Shown here piece after piece: positions 52,989 through 62,552 of a stretch of DNA of 64,000 nt (position 1 is its first letter; every line of letters starts with the position of its first letter). The notes under the pieces were generated by a model. That model was not told the origin of the DNA, searched no databases, and worked only from the letters and a program-made list of their open reading frames with translations. A program made the position numbers and the translations under genes. Source of the DNA: Cupriavidus sp. U2 (lineage in GTDB: Bacteria > Pseudomonadota > Gammaproteobacteria > Burkholderiales > Burkholderiaceae). The stretch is taken from assembly GCF_009663685.2 (NCBI RefSeq), contig NZ_RCOG02000037.1, positions 57,276 to 121,275 of the forward strand, given 5' to 3'.

Positions 52989-53978
52989 ATGACCCGTCTG
53001 CCCTTGCGCCGCAAGCTTGCGTACACGTTGCTGGCCCTCGCCGCCGCCCCGGCGCTGCTGTCCGCGCCCGCCATCGCCGCCGACGCCTACCCCGCGCAGC
53101 CCATCCGCCTGGTGGTGCCGTTCCCGCCGGCGGGCGGCACCGACGTGCTGTCGCGCCTGGTGTTCAACAAGGTGGGCGTCGCCACCAAGTGGACCGTGGT
53201 GGTAGAAAACCGTGCCGGCGCGGGTGGCAATATTGGCCTGGACCTCGTAGCCAAGGCGAAGAACGACGGCTACACCATCGGCATGGGCCAGACCGCCAAC
53301 CTGGCGATCAACCCGACGCTGTACCCCAAGATGCCCTATGACGCGGTGAAGGACTTCACGCCCGTGGCGCTGGTTGCCGCGCAGCCGGTGGTGCTGATCG
53401 TGCGCCAGGACGCGCCGTACAAGACGCTGGCCGATCTGGTGAACGCCGGCAAGACCAGGCAGCTGTCGATGGCATCGGCCGGCACCGGCACCGTGGGCCA
53501 CCTGACCGGCGAGATGTTCCAGCGCCGCGCCGGTATCAAGGCACTGCACGTGCCGTACAAGGGTGCATCGCCCGCGTTGACCGACCTGATGGGGGGCCAG
53601 ACTGATTTCTACTTCGCCACGCCGCCCATCGCCATGCCGATGATCAAGGCCGGCAAGCTGCGCGCGCTGGCGGTGACGTCGGCCAAGCGCGTGGCGCTGC
53701 TGCCCAACGTGCCGACCGTGGCGGAACAGGGTTATGCCGGTTTCCAGGCCGAGGACTGGAAGGCACTGGTGGCACCGGCCGGCACGCCGGCCGACGTGGT
53801 GGCCAAGCTCAACGCCGAAGTCAACAAGGCGCTGAAGGACAAGGACACGATCGCCAAGCTGCATGACGAAGGCAGCGAGCCGCGCGGCGGCACGCCGGCG
53901 GAACTGGCCACCTTCATCAAGAGCGAGAACACGCGCTGGGGCGCGATCGTCAAGGAATCGGGCGCTCGCGTCGATTGA
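52989..53978 (+). CDS. Tripartite tricarboxylate transporter substrate-binding protein (Bug family)
   Basis: A 329-residue periplasmic solute-binding protein of the TctC/Bug family. A signal peptide (RRKLAYTLLALAAAPALLSA) ends near AIAADAYP. Family features are YPAQPIRLVVPFPPAGGTDV, VVENRAGAGGNIGLDLVA and LPNVPTVAEQGYAGFQ. The membrane partners (TctA/TctB) are not in the window, which is common for Bug proteins. The start ATG at 52989 is followed by a coherent signal peptide. It is the first gene of a likely three-gene operon with a CoA-transferase and citryl-CoA lyase, so citrate or a related tri- or dicarboxylate is the inferred ligand. Confidence 0.93.
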   Translation: MTRLPLRRKLAYTLLALAAAPALLSAPAIAADAYPAQPIRLVVPFPPAGGTDVLSRLVFNKVGVATKWTVVVENRAGAGGNIGLDLVAKAKNDGYTIGMGQTANLAINPTLYPKMPYDAVKDFTPVALVAAQPVVLIVRQDAPYKTLADLVNAGKTRQLSMASAGTGTVGHLTGEMFQRRAGIKALHVPYKGASPALTDLMGGQTDFYFATPPIAMPMIKAGKLRALAVTSAKRVALLPNVPTVAEQGYAGFQAEDWKALVAPAGTPADVVAKLNAEVNKALKDKDTIAKLHDEGSEPRGGTPAELATFIKSENTRWGAIVKESGARVD

Positions 53979-54012
53979 TCCGCGCCGACTAACCATTTCC
54001 TGGCAGAACCGT

Positions 54013-55212
54013 ATGCACAAGCCGCTTCGCAATATCCGCGTGCTCGACCTCACCAACGTGCTGGCCGGGCCCTTCTGCTGCCACCAGCTGGCCCATATGG
54101 GCGCCGAGGTCATCAAGGTGGAAACGCCGGGCACCGGCGACCTGGCGCGCCAGCTGGGCGCCGACGCCGAACTGAACCGTAACCTGATGGGGGTGTCGTT
54201 CCTGGCGCAGAACCCCGGCAAGCGGTCGATCACGATCAACCTCAAGCACGCGCGCGGCAAGGAAGTGTTCCGCAAGCTGGCGCAGAGCGCCGACGTGGTC
54301 GTGGAGAACTTCCGCCCCGGCGTGATGACCCGGCTTGGCCTCGGCTACGACGACCTGAAACAGGTGAATCCGCGCCTGATCTACTGCGCGATTTCGGGCT
54401 TCGGCCAGGACGGCCCGCTGTCCGACCTGCCGGCCTACGACCAGATCATCCAGGGCATGTCGGGCGTGATGAGCATCACCGGCGACAAGGACAGCGCGCC
54501 GCTGCGCGTGGGCTATCCGGTCTCCGACACCATCGGCGGCATGACAGCCGCGTTTGCGATTGCGGCGTCGCTGGCCGACCGGGACCGCACACAGGGCTAT
54601 TTCCTCGATGTGTCGATGCTCGAAGCGACCATGGCCACCATGGGCTGGGTGGTGTCGAACCACCTGGTTGCGGGCAAGGACCCGGTGCCGATGGGCAACG
54701 AGAACATGACTGCCAGCCCTTCGGGCACGTTCCGTACCGGGGACGGGCCGCTCAACATCGCGGCCAACAAGCAGGAACAGTTCGAGGCCGTGTGCCGCGT
54801 GGTGGGCCGTCCCGATCTGGCCGGCGACCCGCGTTTTGCCGAGCGCCAGTCGCGCCTGGCCAATCGCGCCGCGCTGACCGCCGAACTCGAAGCCGAGCTG
54901 GCGAAGATGCCGGCCACCGAATGGTGGCAGTTGCTGAACGAGGCCGGCGTCCCCGCCGGCCCGGTGCTGAAGGTGCCCGACGTGCTCGCGCATCCGCAGG
55001 TACGCGATCGCGGCATGATCGGCGACTTTGCCAACGTGCCCGGCGTGGGCCGCGACATCCGCCTGGTCCGCACGGGCTTCAAGGTCAATGGCACGGCACC
55101 GTCGGTGGATACCCCGCCGCCGCAGCTGGGCCAGCATACCGACGATATTCTTGGTGAACTCGGCTACGCGGCCGACGACATTGCCACCCTGAAACAGGAG
55201 CGCGCACTATGA
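54013..55212 (+). CDS. Family III (CaiB/BaiF) CoA-transferase
   Basis: A 399-residue family III CoA-transferase. The N-terminal RNIRVLDLTNVLAGPFCCHQ, the AEVIKVETPG segment, ENFRPGVMTRLGLGY and the active-site region LPAYDQIIQGMSG (Asp143) are all present. It would activate a carboxylic acid by CoA transfer. The next gene overlaps by 4 bases (ATGA) and is a citryl-CoA lyase, so the acid is probably citrate or a close relative. The precise CoA donor is not known. Confidence 0.92.
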   Translation: MHKPLRNIRVLDLTNVLAGPFCCHQLAHMGAEVIKVETPGTGDLARQLGADAELNRNLMGVSFLAQNPGKRSITINLKHARGKEVFRKLAQSADVVVENFRPGVMTRLGLGYDDLKQVNPRLIYCAISGFGQDGPLSDLPAYDQIIQGMSGVMSITGDKDSAPLRVGYPVSDTIGGMTAAFAIAASLADRDRTQGYFLDVSMLEATMATMGWVVSNHLVAGKDPVPMGNENMTASPSGTFRTGDGPLNIAANKQEQFEAVCRVVGRPDLAGDPRFAERQSRLANRAALTAELEAELAKMPATEWWQLLNEAGVPAGPVLKVPDVLAHPQVRDRGMIGDFANVPGVGRDIRLVRTGFKVNGTAPSVDTPPPQLGQHTDDILGELGYAADDIATLKQERAL

Positions 55213-56060
55213 GCGAAGCATTTCCGATGGACGCGGGGCGGCAGGCCTCGCAGGACTGGTGGCGCACGAAGATCATCGACATGAAGCCGGGCGAGATCCG
55301 CTACAGCGGCTACCCGATCGAGCAGCTGATCGGCAACGTGTCGTTCGCCCAGATGATCTGGCTGATGCTGCGTGGCGAACTGCCCGACAAGCGCCAGGGC
55401 GAATTGCTTGACGCAGCCCTGATGGCCGCCGTCGACCACGGTCCGCAGGCACCCAGCATCGCCATCGCCCGCATGGCCGCCACTTGCGGCGTGGGGCTGA
55501 ACAACGCGATGGCTTCGGCCGTCAACGTCCTGGGCGACGTGCACGGCGGCGCCGGCGAGCAGGCCGTGGAACTGTATCAGGACATCGCACGGCGTTTCGA
55601 CGAAGGCGTGCCGTTCGACGACGCCGTGGCCGCTGGCCTGGCAAACTACCGCGACCTGCACGGCAAGTTCGTGTCAGGCTTCGGTCACCGCTTCCACCCG
55701 CTGGACCCGCGCGCCCCGCGCCTGCTGACGCTGGTGGACCAGGCCGCCGACGCGGGCGTGGTGTCGGGCCGCTATGCCGCCATCGCGCGCGCCGTGGAAA
55801 AGAAGCTCGGCGAAGGCCGCGAGAAGCCGATCCCAATGAACATCGACGGCGCCACCGCCGTCATCTACGCGGAACTGGGCTTCCCGGCACCGCTGGCGCG
55901 CGGCCTGTTCTGCCTGTCGCGCTCGGTGGGCATCCTGTCGCACGCCTGGGAGCAGACCCAGCAGGGCGGCCGCAACAAGGGTCCGATCCCCCGGCAGTTC
56001 CTGTGGACATACGACGGCCACCCGCAGCGGGATGTGCCGACAGGAGACCCTGCGGCCTGA
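55209..56060 (+). CDS. Citryl-CoA lyase (citrate synthase-like)
   Basis: A 283-residue member of the citrate-synthase superfamily that cleaves citryl-CoA into oxaloacetate and acetyl-CoA. FVSGFGHRFHPLDPRAPRLL contains the conserved His/Asp/Arg cluster, and IEQLIGNVSFAQMIWLMLRG and NMASAVNVLGDVHGG-type (here NAMASAVNVLGDVHGGAG) stretches match the family. It is shorter than citrate synthase. The ATG overlaps the CoA-transferase stop. Together they would activate and split citrate or a related acid. Confidence 0.9.
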   Translation: MSEAFPMDAGRQASQDWWRTKIIDMKPGEIRYSGYPIEQLIGNVSFAQMIWLMLRGELPDKRQGELLDAALMAAVDHGPQAPSIAIARMAATCGVGLNNAMASAVNVLGDVHGGAGEQAVELYQDIARRFDEGVPFDDAVAAGLANYRDLHGKFVSGFGHRFHPLDPRAPRLLTLVDQAADAGVVSGRYAAIARAVEKKLGEGREKPIPMNIDGATAVIYAELGFPAPLARGLFCLSRSVGILSHAWEQTQQGGRNKGPIPRQFLWTYDGHPQRDVPTGDPAA

Positions 56061-56088
56061 TGGCCGCATGACGACCGCCTGACGGCCA

Positions 56089-59000
56089 CTACGCGCGGGA
56101 CGCCGGCGCGCCCCCCGACGCCGGCGCCTGATCCGTGAAGATGCGCGAAGGCAATACGAAGTTGCGCAGCCACAGCATTTCCAGCGGTCCATGGCCGACT
56201 TCCGAGCGCAGCAGGTAGCGAATCGGATACGTCATATCCGCTGGCGCCGCCACACGCGGCAGGCGGGCGCTCAGGCTTTCATTGTCACCACCTCCATCGC
56301 TGCGCACGCCGGATTCGGCCACCGAACGCACGGAAGGAGCCGGCGACAGGGGCGACGCCTGGGCGTCCGCAACGGCCTGCCAGCTCAACTGGAAAGTTGC
56401 GCTATCGACGGGCGTAACGCTCGCCCGCTCCAGCATCCGCACGAACCCCCAGGCGCCGGCAAACTCATGATTCTTGCTCGTTCCAGCCGTCTCGGTCTGC
56501 CACTGCAGGCGGGTGCCAGGGTCCTGCAGATTGTCGGATGGCCAGCGCATGGACATCCAGGATTCCTTCTGATTGAAGTAATGCAGCGGCCGGTTGTCGA
56601 CGATCAGTAGCGTATCGGTCAGGCCCGGTGTCGGGATCGGCTTGAGATGGAAGCGGTAGCGCGGTTCCCCCTGTGCAAGCATGTGCGTGGCGATGCGCTG
56701 CAGCGTGTTGATACGCCGCAGAAACTCCGGATCGAATGCGAGCGACTGCCCGCCTGTCGTGGTAGGCACCCATTCATCGCCCCGCAGTTCCAGCACCCCG
56801 GCAAGCTGGGTCGACAAGAATGCGGGGATCAGCCCACCCTGCGGCCGCAGGAATCGCGCCAGTTCCGGCAGCGACGCGTCGTTTTCCGTGTCGAAGAACG
56901 GATAGCGCCCTGCGAACGAGCGCGTCCATGCCGTGGCGACACCCAACCGCCAGCTTTCATTCAGGCTCGCCTGCGCCGGCTGGACGATAGCCTGGCTGGC
57001 CTGGGCGATCGGCCGCACAAACAGCGCGTTGCCCATGCCAGCCCATTGGGCGCCGAGGCTGGCCGCCATCCGCTGCGCATAGGCTTGCGTATCGGCCAGT
57101 TCCGAGGTCTTGCCTTGAAACAAGGCCTGTGCCATCTGGCGCGCCTGCGCTTCGGCATCGCTGGCCATGGCAATCTGCTGCAAATGGAGTCGAACCGCCG
57201 TCACCCGGTCCATGAACCGCTGCAGGCTCAACTCACCACTACCGGCATTGCGGGACGGGTCCACAAGGCGCATCACCGGGCCGAATGCCGCGTGCAAGGG
57301 ACCGTCCGGATCGGTCCTCACTTTCACGGGAGCCGGATCGTTGCCGCTCAGGATTTCCCGGGTCTTGTTGACTAGCGTGTCCGACAATGACGCGCTGCGC
57401 GTACCGGCACCGCCCTGGTATTCCAGCGCACGCATCAACGCCATGACGGGCGACTGGCGTGCATCTGCCATCAGCTTCAGCTGATCGGCCACGCCGGGCA
57501 GCGTTCGGACCGGCTCCCATTGCAGCCCGTTCATGAACTGCTGCCAATGCTCGGCATAGTCGGCAAAATAGCGGTCCGCCAGCGCCTTGCGGATCTCTGC
57601 GGGCGCCCCATCCGGGCCCTTGCCGGCGGGCAACTGCTGCCCCACCGCGAGCGTCCAATCGCCCGCCACGTCCTGTTCGGTAGCGGCCTTCTCCATGGCG
57701 CCGGCCACGTAGCCCTCGAAGGCCTGCCGCGTAAAGACGCCGGGCACCACGGCGTCGCTTCGCAGCAGCCCGCGCGTATCGGTCCCCGCCGCGAGCGACG
57801 CCAGCGTCTGATCCGGATACTTGTTGCCAACGCCCTCGATCATGTTCCGATAGATGGTATCGACGGCGTTGCGCTCGCCCATGACGGCCAACAGCGTCTG
57901 ACGTGCGCCATGGATCAGTTCGGCGCTTGCGGCGATGCGCCACTCGGGATTCGCCCTCAGGTGCTCGACGAAGAATCGGGAAAATCGTTCGCCATAGTCT
58001 TGTTTGAGCGCCGGGCCGATACGCGCATCAGTGGACCAGTGTCGCGCCAGTTGTCCGGCAAGAAAAGCCGGATCGGTGCGTTCAGGGTGCGCCAGCATCA
58101 GGTAGGCCTTGAGCGCGTCATGCCCCGCCAGTGCCCAATTGCTCGTTTCATCGCTCAGGCCAGCCGTCGGCAAGCGGGACAAGTCGGCCAGCGACGCTTC
58201 GAGATCCCGCACCACAGGCCGGATCAGGATTTCACGGCTGGCCTTGGCATACGGCTGCATCAGGGCGGCCAGGACCTCGGCGTCGCGATTCATGCCGAAG
58301 CGCATCAAGACAGGCGGATGGTGGCTGGCGCGGTACGCGTATCGCGCGATCTGTTGCTGCATGACATCCAGCGCGTTCAGTCGCGTGGCCGCATCGGACG
58401 CGGATTCCATGTCACGCACCGCCTGGCGGGCAACCCGGATGTCGGTGTCTGTCTGCAGGCTTGAGAACATCATGCCGGCCGTCCATATCCCGATGCCTGC
58501 CAATACGAGACCGCCTCCGGCCGTCAAGGGATGCCAGACGGCGCGGCGCCCCGGCCGGCGTTGCGCCACCTCGGCAATGTGTTGCCACACCGACAAATCC
58601 GCCGCAGTGCCGATGCTGCGGCTTTTGTCGGGCACAGGTACGAACACGATGCCACGCAAGCCCATCCGCTGCCGGGCATGGCCTGCCACAGCAGCTGACA
58701 TGGCGATCAGCTTGTCGACCTGGCCGCCCAAGTCCTGGGACAATTGGCCGAGATGACGCGTGCACACATCCATCGGCCATCCACTCAGACTCCAGCACGC
58801 CAGTCGATGCCGCAGCACATGCAACGCGACATCGACATCCGAAGCGTCGGCGCGCTCGGGAATCTCGCAACCGACAAGCGGCACCTCGGCAGCAGGCAGC
58901 GCAATCGTCTGCCCCGCCTGCATCGCGAATATCGGCGCGGACCAGCGCAGGACATCGGCAATACGTAGCCGCCAGGCAGCAAGGATTTGCGCCTGCCTGC

Positions 59001-59607
59001 CCTGCAGTGCCCCTGGCGTATGTCCGTCGAACAGCATGACGAGGGCATCGAGCGGCCGCCAACGCCGCAGTCGGCGGAATTGCCTGAGCCACGTGATATC
59101 TGGCTGACCATCCTCGTCATACTGAGCCAGCACGAGCACCGCATCGGGCGTCATAAGCCAGCCCTGTGCCTTCAGTTCCGGCAGCAGCGCGCCGGCAATC
59201 GCGTGAGCACCCGCATCGGCATCCACCAGCAGCATCCAAGGCTGGCGATAACGCCAGCGCAGGCCGTACTTGTGGCGCAGCGCATCGCGCAACGTGGCCA
59301 GGGACGGCGAAAGCCTTGGCGGTGCGGGGCGCTTCGGCGCCAGGGCCGCCTGGGTTGTATCCGCCATACTGGATTGGCGGGTGTTCAGCCAATCCCGGAC
59401 ATGGCGAATCGCTTCAGTCCAGCGTACCCCATATTGGAATGACACGACGATCGCCAGCAACAACGCGGCAAATGCCACGCCGGATAGCCATTCACCCCGG
59501 CGCTCGGCCGTTTCAATGCCAAGATCCTTGCCCCAAACAAGGATCGCACCTCCGACAAGCAGTGCGATCACCAGAATGGACAGGACATCAATTCGCAGCT
59601 TCTTCAT
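56089..59607 (-). CDS. tssM: Type VI secretion protein TssM (IcmF family), degenerate P-loop
   Basis: An 1172-residue inner-membrane protein of the TssM/IcmF family, part of the T6SS membrane complex with TssJ and TssL. N-terminal helices (VLSILVIALLVGGAILVWG and GVAFAALLLAIVVSFQYGV) and a later one (PLTAGGGLVLAGIGIWTAGM) flank a cytoplasmic region; the C-terminal part is periplasmic (TPTTTGGQSLAFDPEF, GPLEMLWLRNFVLPSRIF). Where TssM normally has a Walker A, this protein has PWMLLVDADAGAHAIAGALL, with no GKS/T. No other core T6SS gene is visible here. Confidence 0.88.
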   Translation of the reverse strand: MKKLRIDVLSILVIALLVGGAILVWGKDLGIETAERRGEWLSGVAFAALLLAIVVSFQYGVRWTEAIRHVRDWLNTRQSSMADTTQAALAPKRPAPPRLSPSLATLRDALRHKYGLRWRYRQPWMLLVDADAGAHAIAGALLPELKAQGWLMTPDAVLVLAQYDEDGQPDITWLRQFRRLRRWRPLDALVMLFDGHTPGALQGRQAQILAAWRLRIADVLRWSAPIFAMQAGQTIALPAAEVPLVGCEIPERADASDVDVALHVLRHRLACWSLSGWPMDVCTRHLGQLSQDLGGQVDKLIAMSAAVAGHARQRMGLRGIVFVPVPDKSRSIGTAADLSVWQHIAEVAQRRPGRRAVWHPLTAGGGLVLAGIGIWTAGMMFSSLQTDTDIRVARQAVRDMESASDAATRLNALDVMQQQIARYAYRASHHPPVLMRFGMNRDAEVLAALMQPYAKASREILIRPVVRDLEASLADLSRLPTAGLSDETSNWALAGHDALKAYLMLAHPERTDPAFLAGQLARHWSTDARIGPALKQDYGERFSRFFVEHLRANPEWRIAASAELIHGARQTLLAVMGERNAVDTIYRNMIEGVGNKYPDQTLASLAAGTDTRGLLRSDAVVPGVFTRQAFEGYVAGAMEKAATEQDVAGDWTLAVGQQLPAGKGPDGAPAEIRKALADRYFADYAEHWQQFMNGLQWEPVRTLPGVADQLKLMADARQSPVMALMRALEYQGGAGTRSASLSDTLVNKTREILSGNDPAPVKVRTDPDGPLHAAFGPVMRLVDPSRNAGSGELSLQRFMDRVTAVRLHLQQIAMASDAEAQARQMAQALFQGKTSELADTQAYAQRMAASLGAQWAGMGNALFVRPIAQASQAIVQPAQASLNESWRLGVATAWTRSFAGRYPFFDTENDASLPELARFLRPQGGLIPAFLSTQLAGVLELRGDEWVPTTTGGQSLAFDPEFLRRINTLQRIATHMLAQGEPRYRFHLKPIPTPGLTDTLLIVDNRPLHYFNQKESWMSMRWPSDNLQDPGTRLQWQTETAGTSKNHEFAGAWGFVRMLERASVTPVDSATFQLSWQAVADAQASPLSPAPSVRSVAESGVRSDGGGDNESLSARLPRVAAPADMTYPIRYLLRSEVGHGPLEMLWLRNFVLPSRIFTDQAPASGGAPASRA

Positions 59608-59676
59608 CGATGGAAAGTCAAAGGCGAGAAGGGGCGGCTTGTGGACAATTCTGGAAGCACTACGATCACTCGTCTG

Positions 59677-59967
59677 TCATACATCCGTGTATGAGCCATA
59701 TTGGGACGGAATAAGCAGAGGACTAGGCGAACAGCCACATGCGCAAATATCGTCACTCAATGCCGCCTCCCTACCATTCTCGTCCCGCATCGAATGGCGC
59801 GGCCCCTGACATGCGATGCGCCCGACCGTCTTGCATTGCGGACACCAGACAGGATCGCCTTCGTAGGCTTGCTCGCGGCCACCCAGCGTATCGCTGGCGT
59901 CTCCGCCCAGCACGGTTCCGCCGGACGACGTGGCGTCACCCCGCAAAATGTCATAGCGTCTGGTCAT
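59677..59967 (-). CDS. PAAR-domain protein
   Basis: A 96-residue PAAR protein, the tip that sits on VgrG and carries effectors. RGDATSSGGTVLGGDASDT at residues 7-25 is the typical PAAR glycine-rich start. Four to five cysteines (WCPQC, IAC, ICACGC) may bind the tip metal. Its start (ATG 59967) overlaps the end of the upstream membrane-protein gene by 17 bases, and tssM follows 69 bases later. Confidence 0.9.
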   Translation of the reverse strand: MTRRYDILRGDATSSGGTVLGGDASDTLGGREQAYEGDPVWCPQCKTVGRIACQGPRHSMRDENGREAALSDDICACGCSPSPLLIPSQYGSYTDV

Positions 59968-61258
59968 TGCAATCGTTTCGTGAAGGTTCTGTGTCCGGGC
60001 CACCATGCGCCGGGTTATCGCGCCTGATTACGGCGCAGTCAACGCTGGTGCCCTGACCCGCCATGACGACTTGCTTTGCGGTCGCGTCCGTCAGTGTCGC
60101 AGCAGCACAAGACAGGGCAAGCCATCCGGCAGCAACCCCTGCGTGACCCACGGTTTGGTCGAGATCCGTGGCATGGAGCGCCATACCGAGCTTCATCGTC
60201 GCCTGTCGCAGCGCCCCGGCCTGGTTGGCATCGAGCCCGGCTTGCCACGCGCCGGCCAACTCGCCGGCCCCGATTCCGGCCCAACGCAGTGCGTGGGAAT
60301 ACGCTTCCTGGGGTTCCATCGCCAAACCGCGCACCGGGCGGTGCAGATTCGCAGCACGGTGAATGCCATGCTTGTGCGCCAGCGCATCGGGCATCAACAA
60401 CACGGCAACGCCTGCCTCTGCCGATCCATCGGGCAGCGACGCATGCAGTACGGGACGAAGCTGAACGCTGACGAACAACGTTGCACGCGGCTCGCCGCCT
60501 GCGAGCAATCGGTCCAGCCATCGGTCGAGCGCCATCAGGTCATCTGGCAACGCCGGGATCTCCAGCGACGCAGCTCGCGCGAACCTTGCGCCCCAGCATT
60601 CGTCCCATAGCCGCCTGTTCTGTTCGAGCGGCAACGCGTTGACGACGTGCAAGCGCACGTCGAGTGGGACTGCCAACGGCAACGCCTCGATGCGGGGCGC
60701 CAGTTCGGCCAGCAGCTGGTCCAATAGCCACGGCGTCAACAGACTTGCACGCTTGAAGTCCGCATTGATGGTTCCCGGCGCCATCGGCACGCCGGCCACA
60801 TCGAACCATCGCGCCTTGACCGGCGCGGTGTCGTAGGCAACAGGCTTTTGTGTCTTGATGCGCAACGTACCCTCCCGTACGCCATCGGCGGAATTCTGAC
60901 TGGAATCCGCAGAAAACCGGTGCGCGGCGCCAAGCAACGCCAGCGGGATGCTCGCGGCACTGAACACCTGTTCTTTGAAAGCGACGACGGCGGCGTTTCG
61001 CATCTCGGCATCGAGCCTGCTCGATTCATGGTGCGCAAGCCGGCGCAGGACGACGAATGCTGGCATGGCAACCGGGAAGAGGATCAACGTGGCCCAGAAT
61101 CGCCAGGTGTCCGTAGGCATGCCATCCGGCCAAAGCAGCAGGACGGCGGCCACGCCCACCAGGACCGCGGCAACAAACAGCACACCCCAGAGCCGCCAGG
61201 ATGGGGGCTTTTCCTCAAACGTCTCTTCTGAAGGCAGCAAGGAGAAATCGACGGCCAT
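59951..61258 (-). CDS. T6SS-associated two-helix membrane protein, function unknown
   Basis: A 435-residue protein with two N-terminal helices (SWRLWGVLFVAAVLVGVAAV, then RFWATLILFPVAMPAFVVLR) and a large soluble domain. I do not recognise the family. It sits between two Tli4-like immunity genes and a PAAR gene, overlapping the latter by 17 bases. The context suggests it belongs to the T6SS module, perhaps as an accessory or adaptor. Start ATG at 61258; an earlier in-frame ATG at 61285 is possible. Confidence 0.75.
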   Translation of the reverse strand: MAVDFSLLPSEETFEEKPPSWRLWGVLFVAAVLVGVAAVLLLWPDGMPTDTWRFWATLILFPVAMPAFVVLRRLAHHESSRLDAEMRNAAVVAFKEQVFSAASIPLALLGAAHRFSADSSQNSADGVREGTLRIKTQKPVAYDTAPVKARWFDVAGVPMAPGTINADFKRASLLTPWLLDQLLAELAPRIEALPLAVPLDVRLHVVNALPLEQNRRLWDECWGARFARAASLEIPALPDDLMALDRWLDRLLAGGEPRATLFVSVQLRPVLHASLPDGSAEAGVAVLLMPDALAHKHGIHRAANLHRPVRGLAMEPQEAYSHALRWAGIGAGELAGAWQAGLDANQAGALRQATMKLGMALHATDLDQTVGHAGVAAGWLALSCAAATLTDATAKQVVMAGQGTSVDCAVIRRDNPAHGGPDTEPSRNDCNDQTL

Positions 61259-61366
61259 ATCAACTATCCGGTTCGTTGTCGGCATGACTGGCAAGGCTTG
61301 TGCCGAACGAAAGCGTCTCGCGTTTTCTTTCGCTGTCCTTGCTGCTGCGTCCAACCGAATCGCGAT

Positions 61367-61735
61367 GCATCAAAGTGCCCCCGGCCGCAGGCGGAAACTG
61401 TCGAGCAGCGTGTCCCAGGCCTGAAGGGCTCCGGCTTCGTCGACGGGAGAGGTAGCCAGTTCTGCCGGAAAGTCCTCGCTGGGCTCGGCACCCAGGTCCA
61501 ACTGGATCTCCGTGTATGGCCGGCCATGATCATCCTCGGTGCCCGGCGCCATCAGATGGAAGCGAAGAACCTCAACACCATCCTCCTTCATCGATAGCAG
61601 CACTTCCTCGGCCTGCATCCCGGCAAACTCCCGTTTGCGCTCGCGCAGCACCTTCACTTTGCTGAGCAGCAGGCGGCCATCCAGCTGACGGCGCAGGTCG
61701 GGGACGGTCTTTAGCAGGGAGGCTTGCTGATCGAT
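61367..61735. repeat. Direct repeat copy A, 3' part of Tli4-like gene
   Basis: About 370 bases nearly identical to 62553-62921, offset by 1186. It covers the C-terminal coding part and the first bases beyond the stop; identity begins at GCATCAAAGTGCCCC just 3' of each stop. Outside this block the genes diverge. Confidence 0.85.
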
Positions 61736-62470
61736 GTCAAATGAGTTACACATTGTGATGATGAACGTTGCAGGGCGGCCAGGCATCAGCAGGATGGTTT
61801 GATCGACAGATTCCGTGCTGCGGGGCACGCCACCAATTAGCGCGCCTTTGATACAGAAGCCTCGTTCGGTTGGAACAGACCAGTCTTCGCGATAGCTTGT
61901 CTGGCGGTACCAGTCACTATCGTCGCGAAGCACTCGCTGAATAGCAGTTCTTCCCAGCAGACCGGATAACGTCAATTGCGTCGTAGCAGCAAGAATGTAC
62001 CCTTCACCCTGAAAAACGTCTTTCGGAACGTCTTCATCCTTCTTGAAGACAAACAACCGCGACTGAGGCGATGGTGACGCCATTGTTTCCAACCATGGAG
62101 CGCTAGTCTCGATGTCCATGGATTTCAACCCCTTAGCCAGCATTTCCTTGTAAGGGATGGTGTACGTCCGTTTTCTGCTTCTAAACTCTGCCTCTTTCGC
62201 TTCGACCATACGCATAAACGTGTGCTGGCTTACGTTTTGCCTTATTGCGATGTCATTGCCGGCATACATGTACTTCTCATACGACATGCTGCTCTCTGCC
62301 GGCCTGTCGAGAATCATTCGTCCAATACACCATGGTTTCAAGTTGGCAATTAATGGATTCTCTTTCACATCAGGCTCGGTCGATCGGTAAGGGGTACAAG
62401 CGTGCAATCCCACTGCGAAAATAGCCAAGAGGAGGCGGAACATGCGTGCTGCAGCGAATGAGTGTTTCAT
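61370..62470 (-). CDS. Tli4-family T6SS immunity lipoprotein, intact copy
   Basis: A 366-residue lipoprotein with lipobox VGLHAC (Cys near residue 25). The body contains LKPWCIGRMILDRPAESSMSY, then YREDWSVPTERGFCIKGALI, MPGRPATFIITM and a C-terminal domain with EEVLLSMKEDGVEVLRFHLM, and matches what I know of the Tli4 immunity family, which protects the periplasm against Tle4 phospholipase effectors. No Tle4 lipase is in the window. Its 3' half is almost identical to the copy at 62556, while the 5' half differs. Confidence 0.8.
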   Translation of the reverse strand: MKHSFAAARMFRLLLAIFAVGLHACTPYRSTEPDVKENPLIANLKPWCIGRMILDRPAESSMSYEKYMYAGNDIAIRQNVSQHTFMRMVEAKEAEFRSRKRTYTIPYKEMLAKGLKSMDIETSAPWLETMASPSPQSRLFVFKKDEDVPKDVFQGEGYILAATTQLTLSGLLGRTAIQRVLRDDSDWYRQTSYREDWSVPTERGFCIKGALIGGVPRSTESVDQTILLMPGRPATFIITMCNSFDIDQQASLLKTVPDLRRQLDGRLLLSKVKVLRERKREFAGMQAEEVLLSMKEDGVEVLRFHLMAPGTEDDHGRPYTEIQLDLGAEPSEDFPAELATSPVDEAGALQAWDTLLDSFRLRPGAL

Positions 62471-62552
62471 GAGCAGCCCTCCTTCTTCGCTTTATGGACT
62501 GCCAGTGCCACGCTATGGAACGTGGCCCATCGGGTCGGACCCAAAACCCAAC

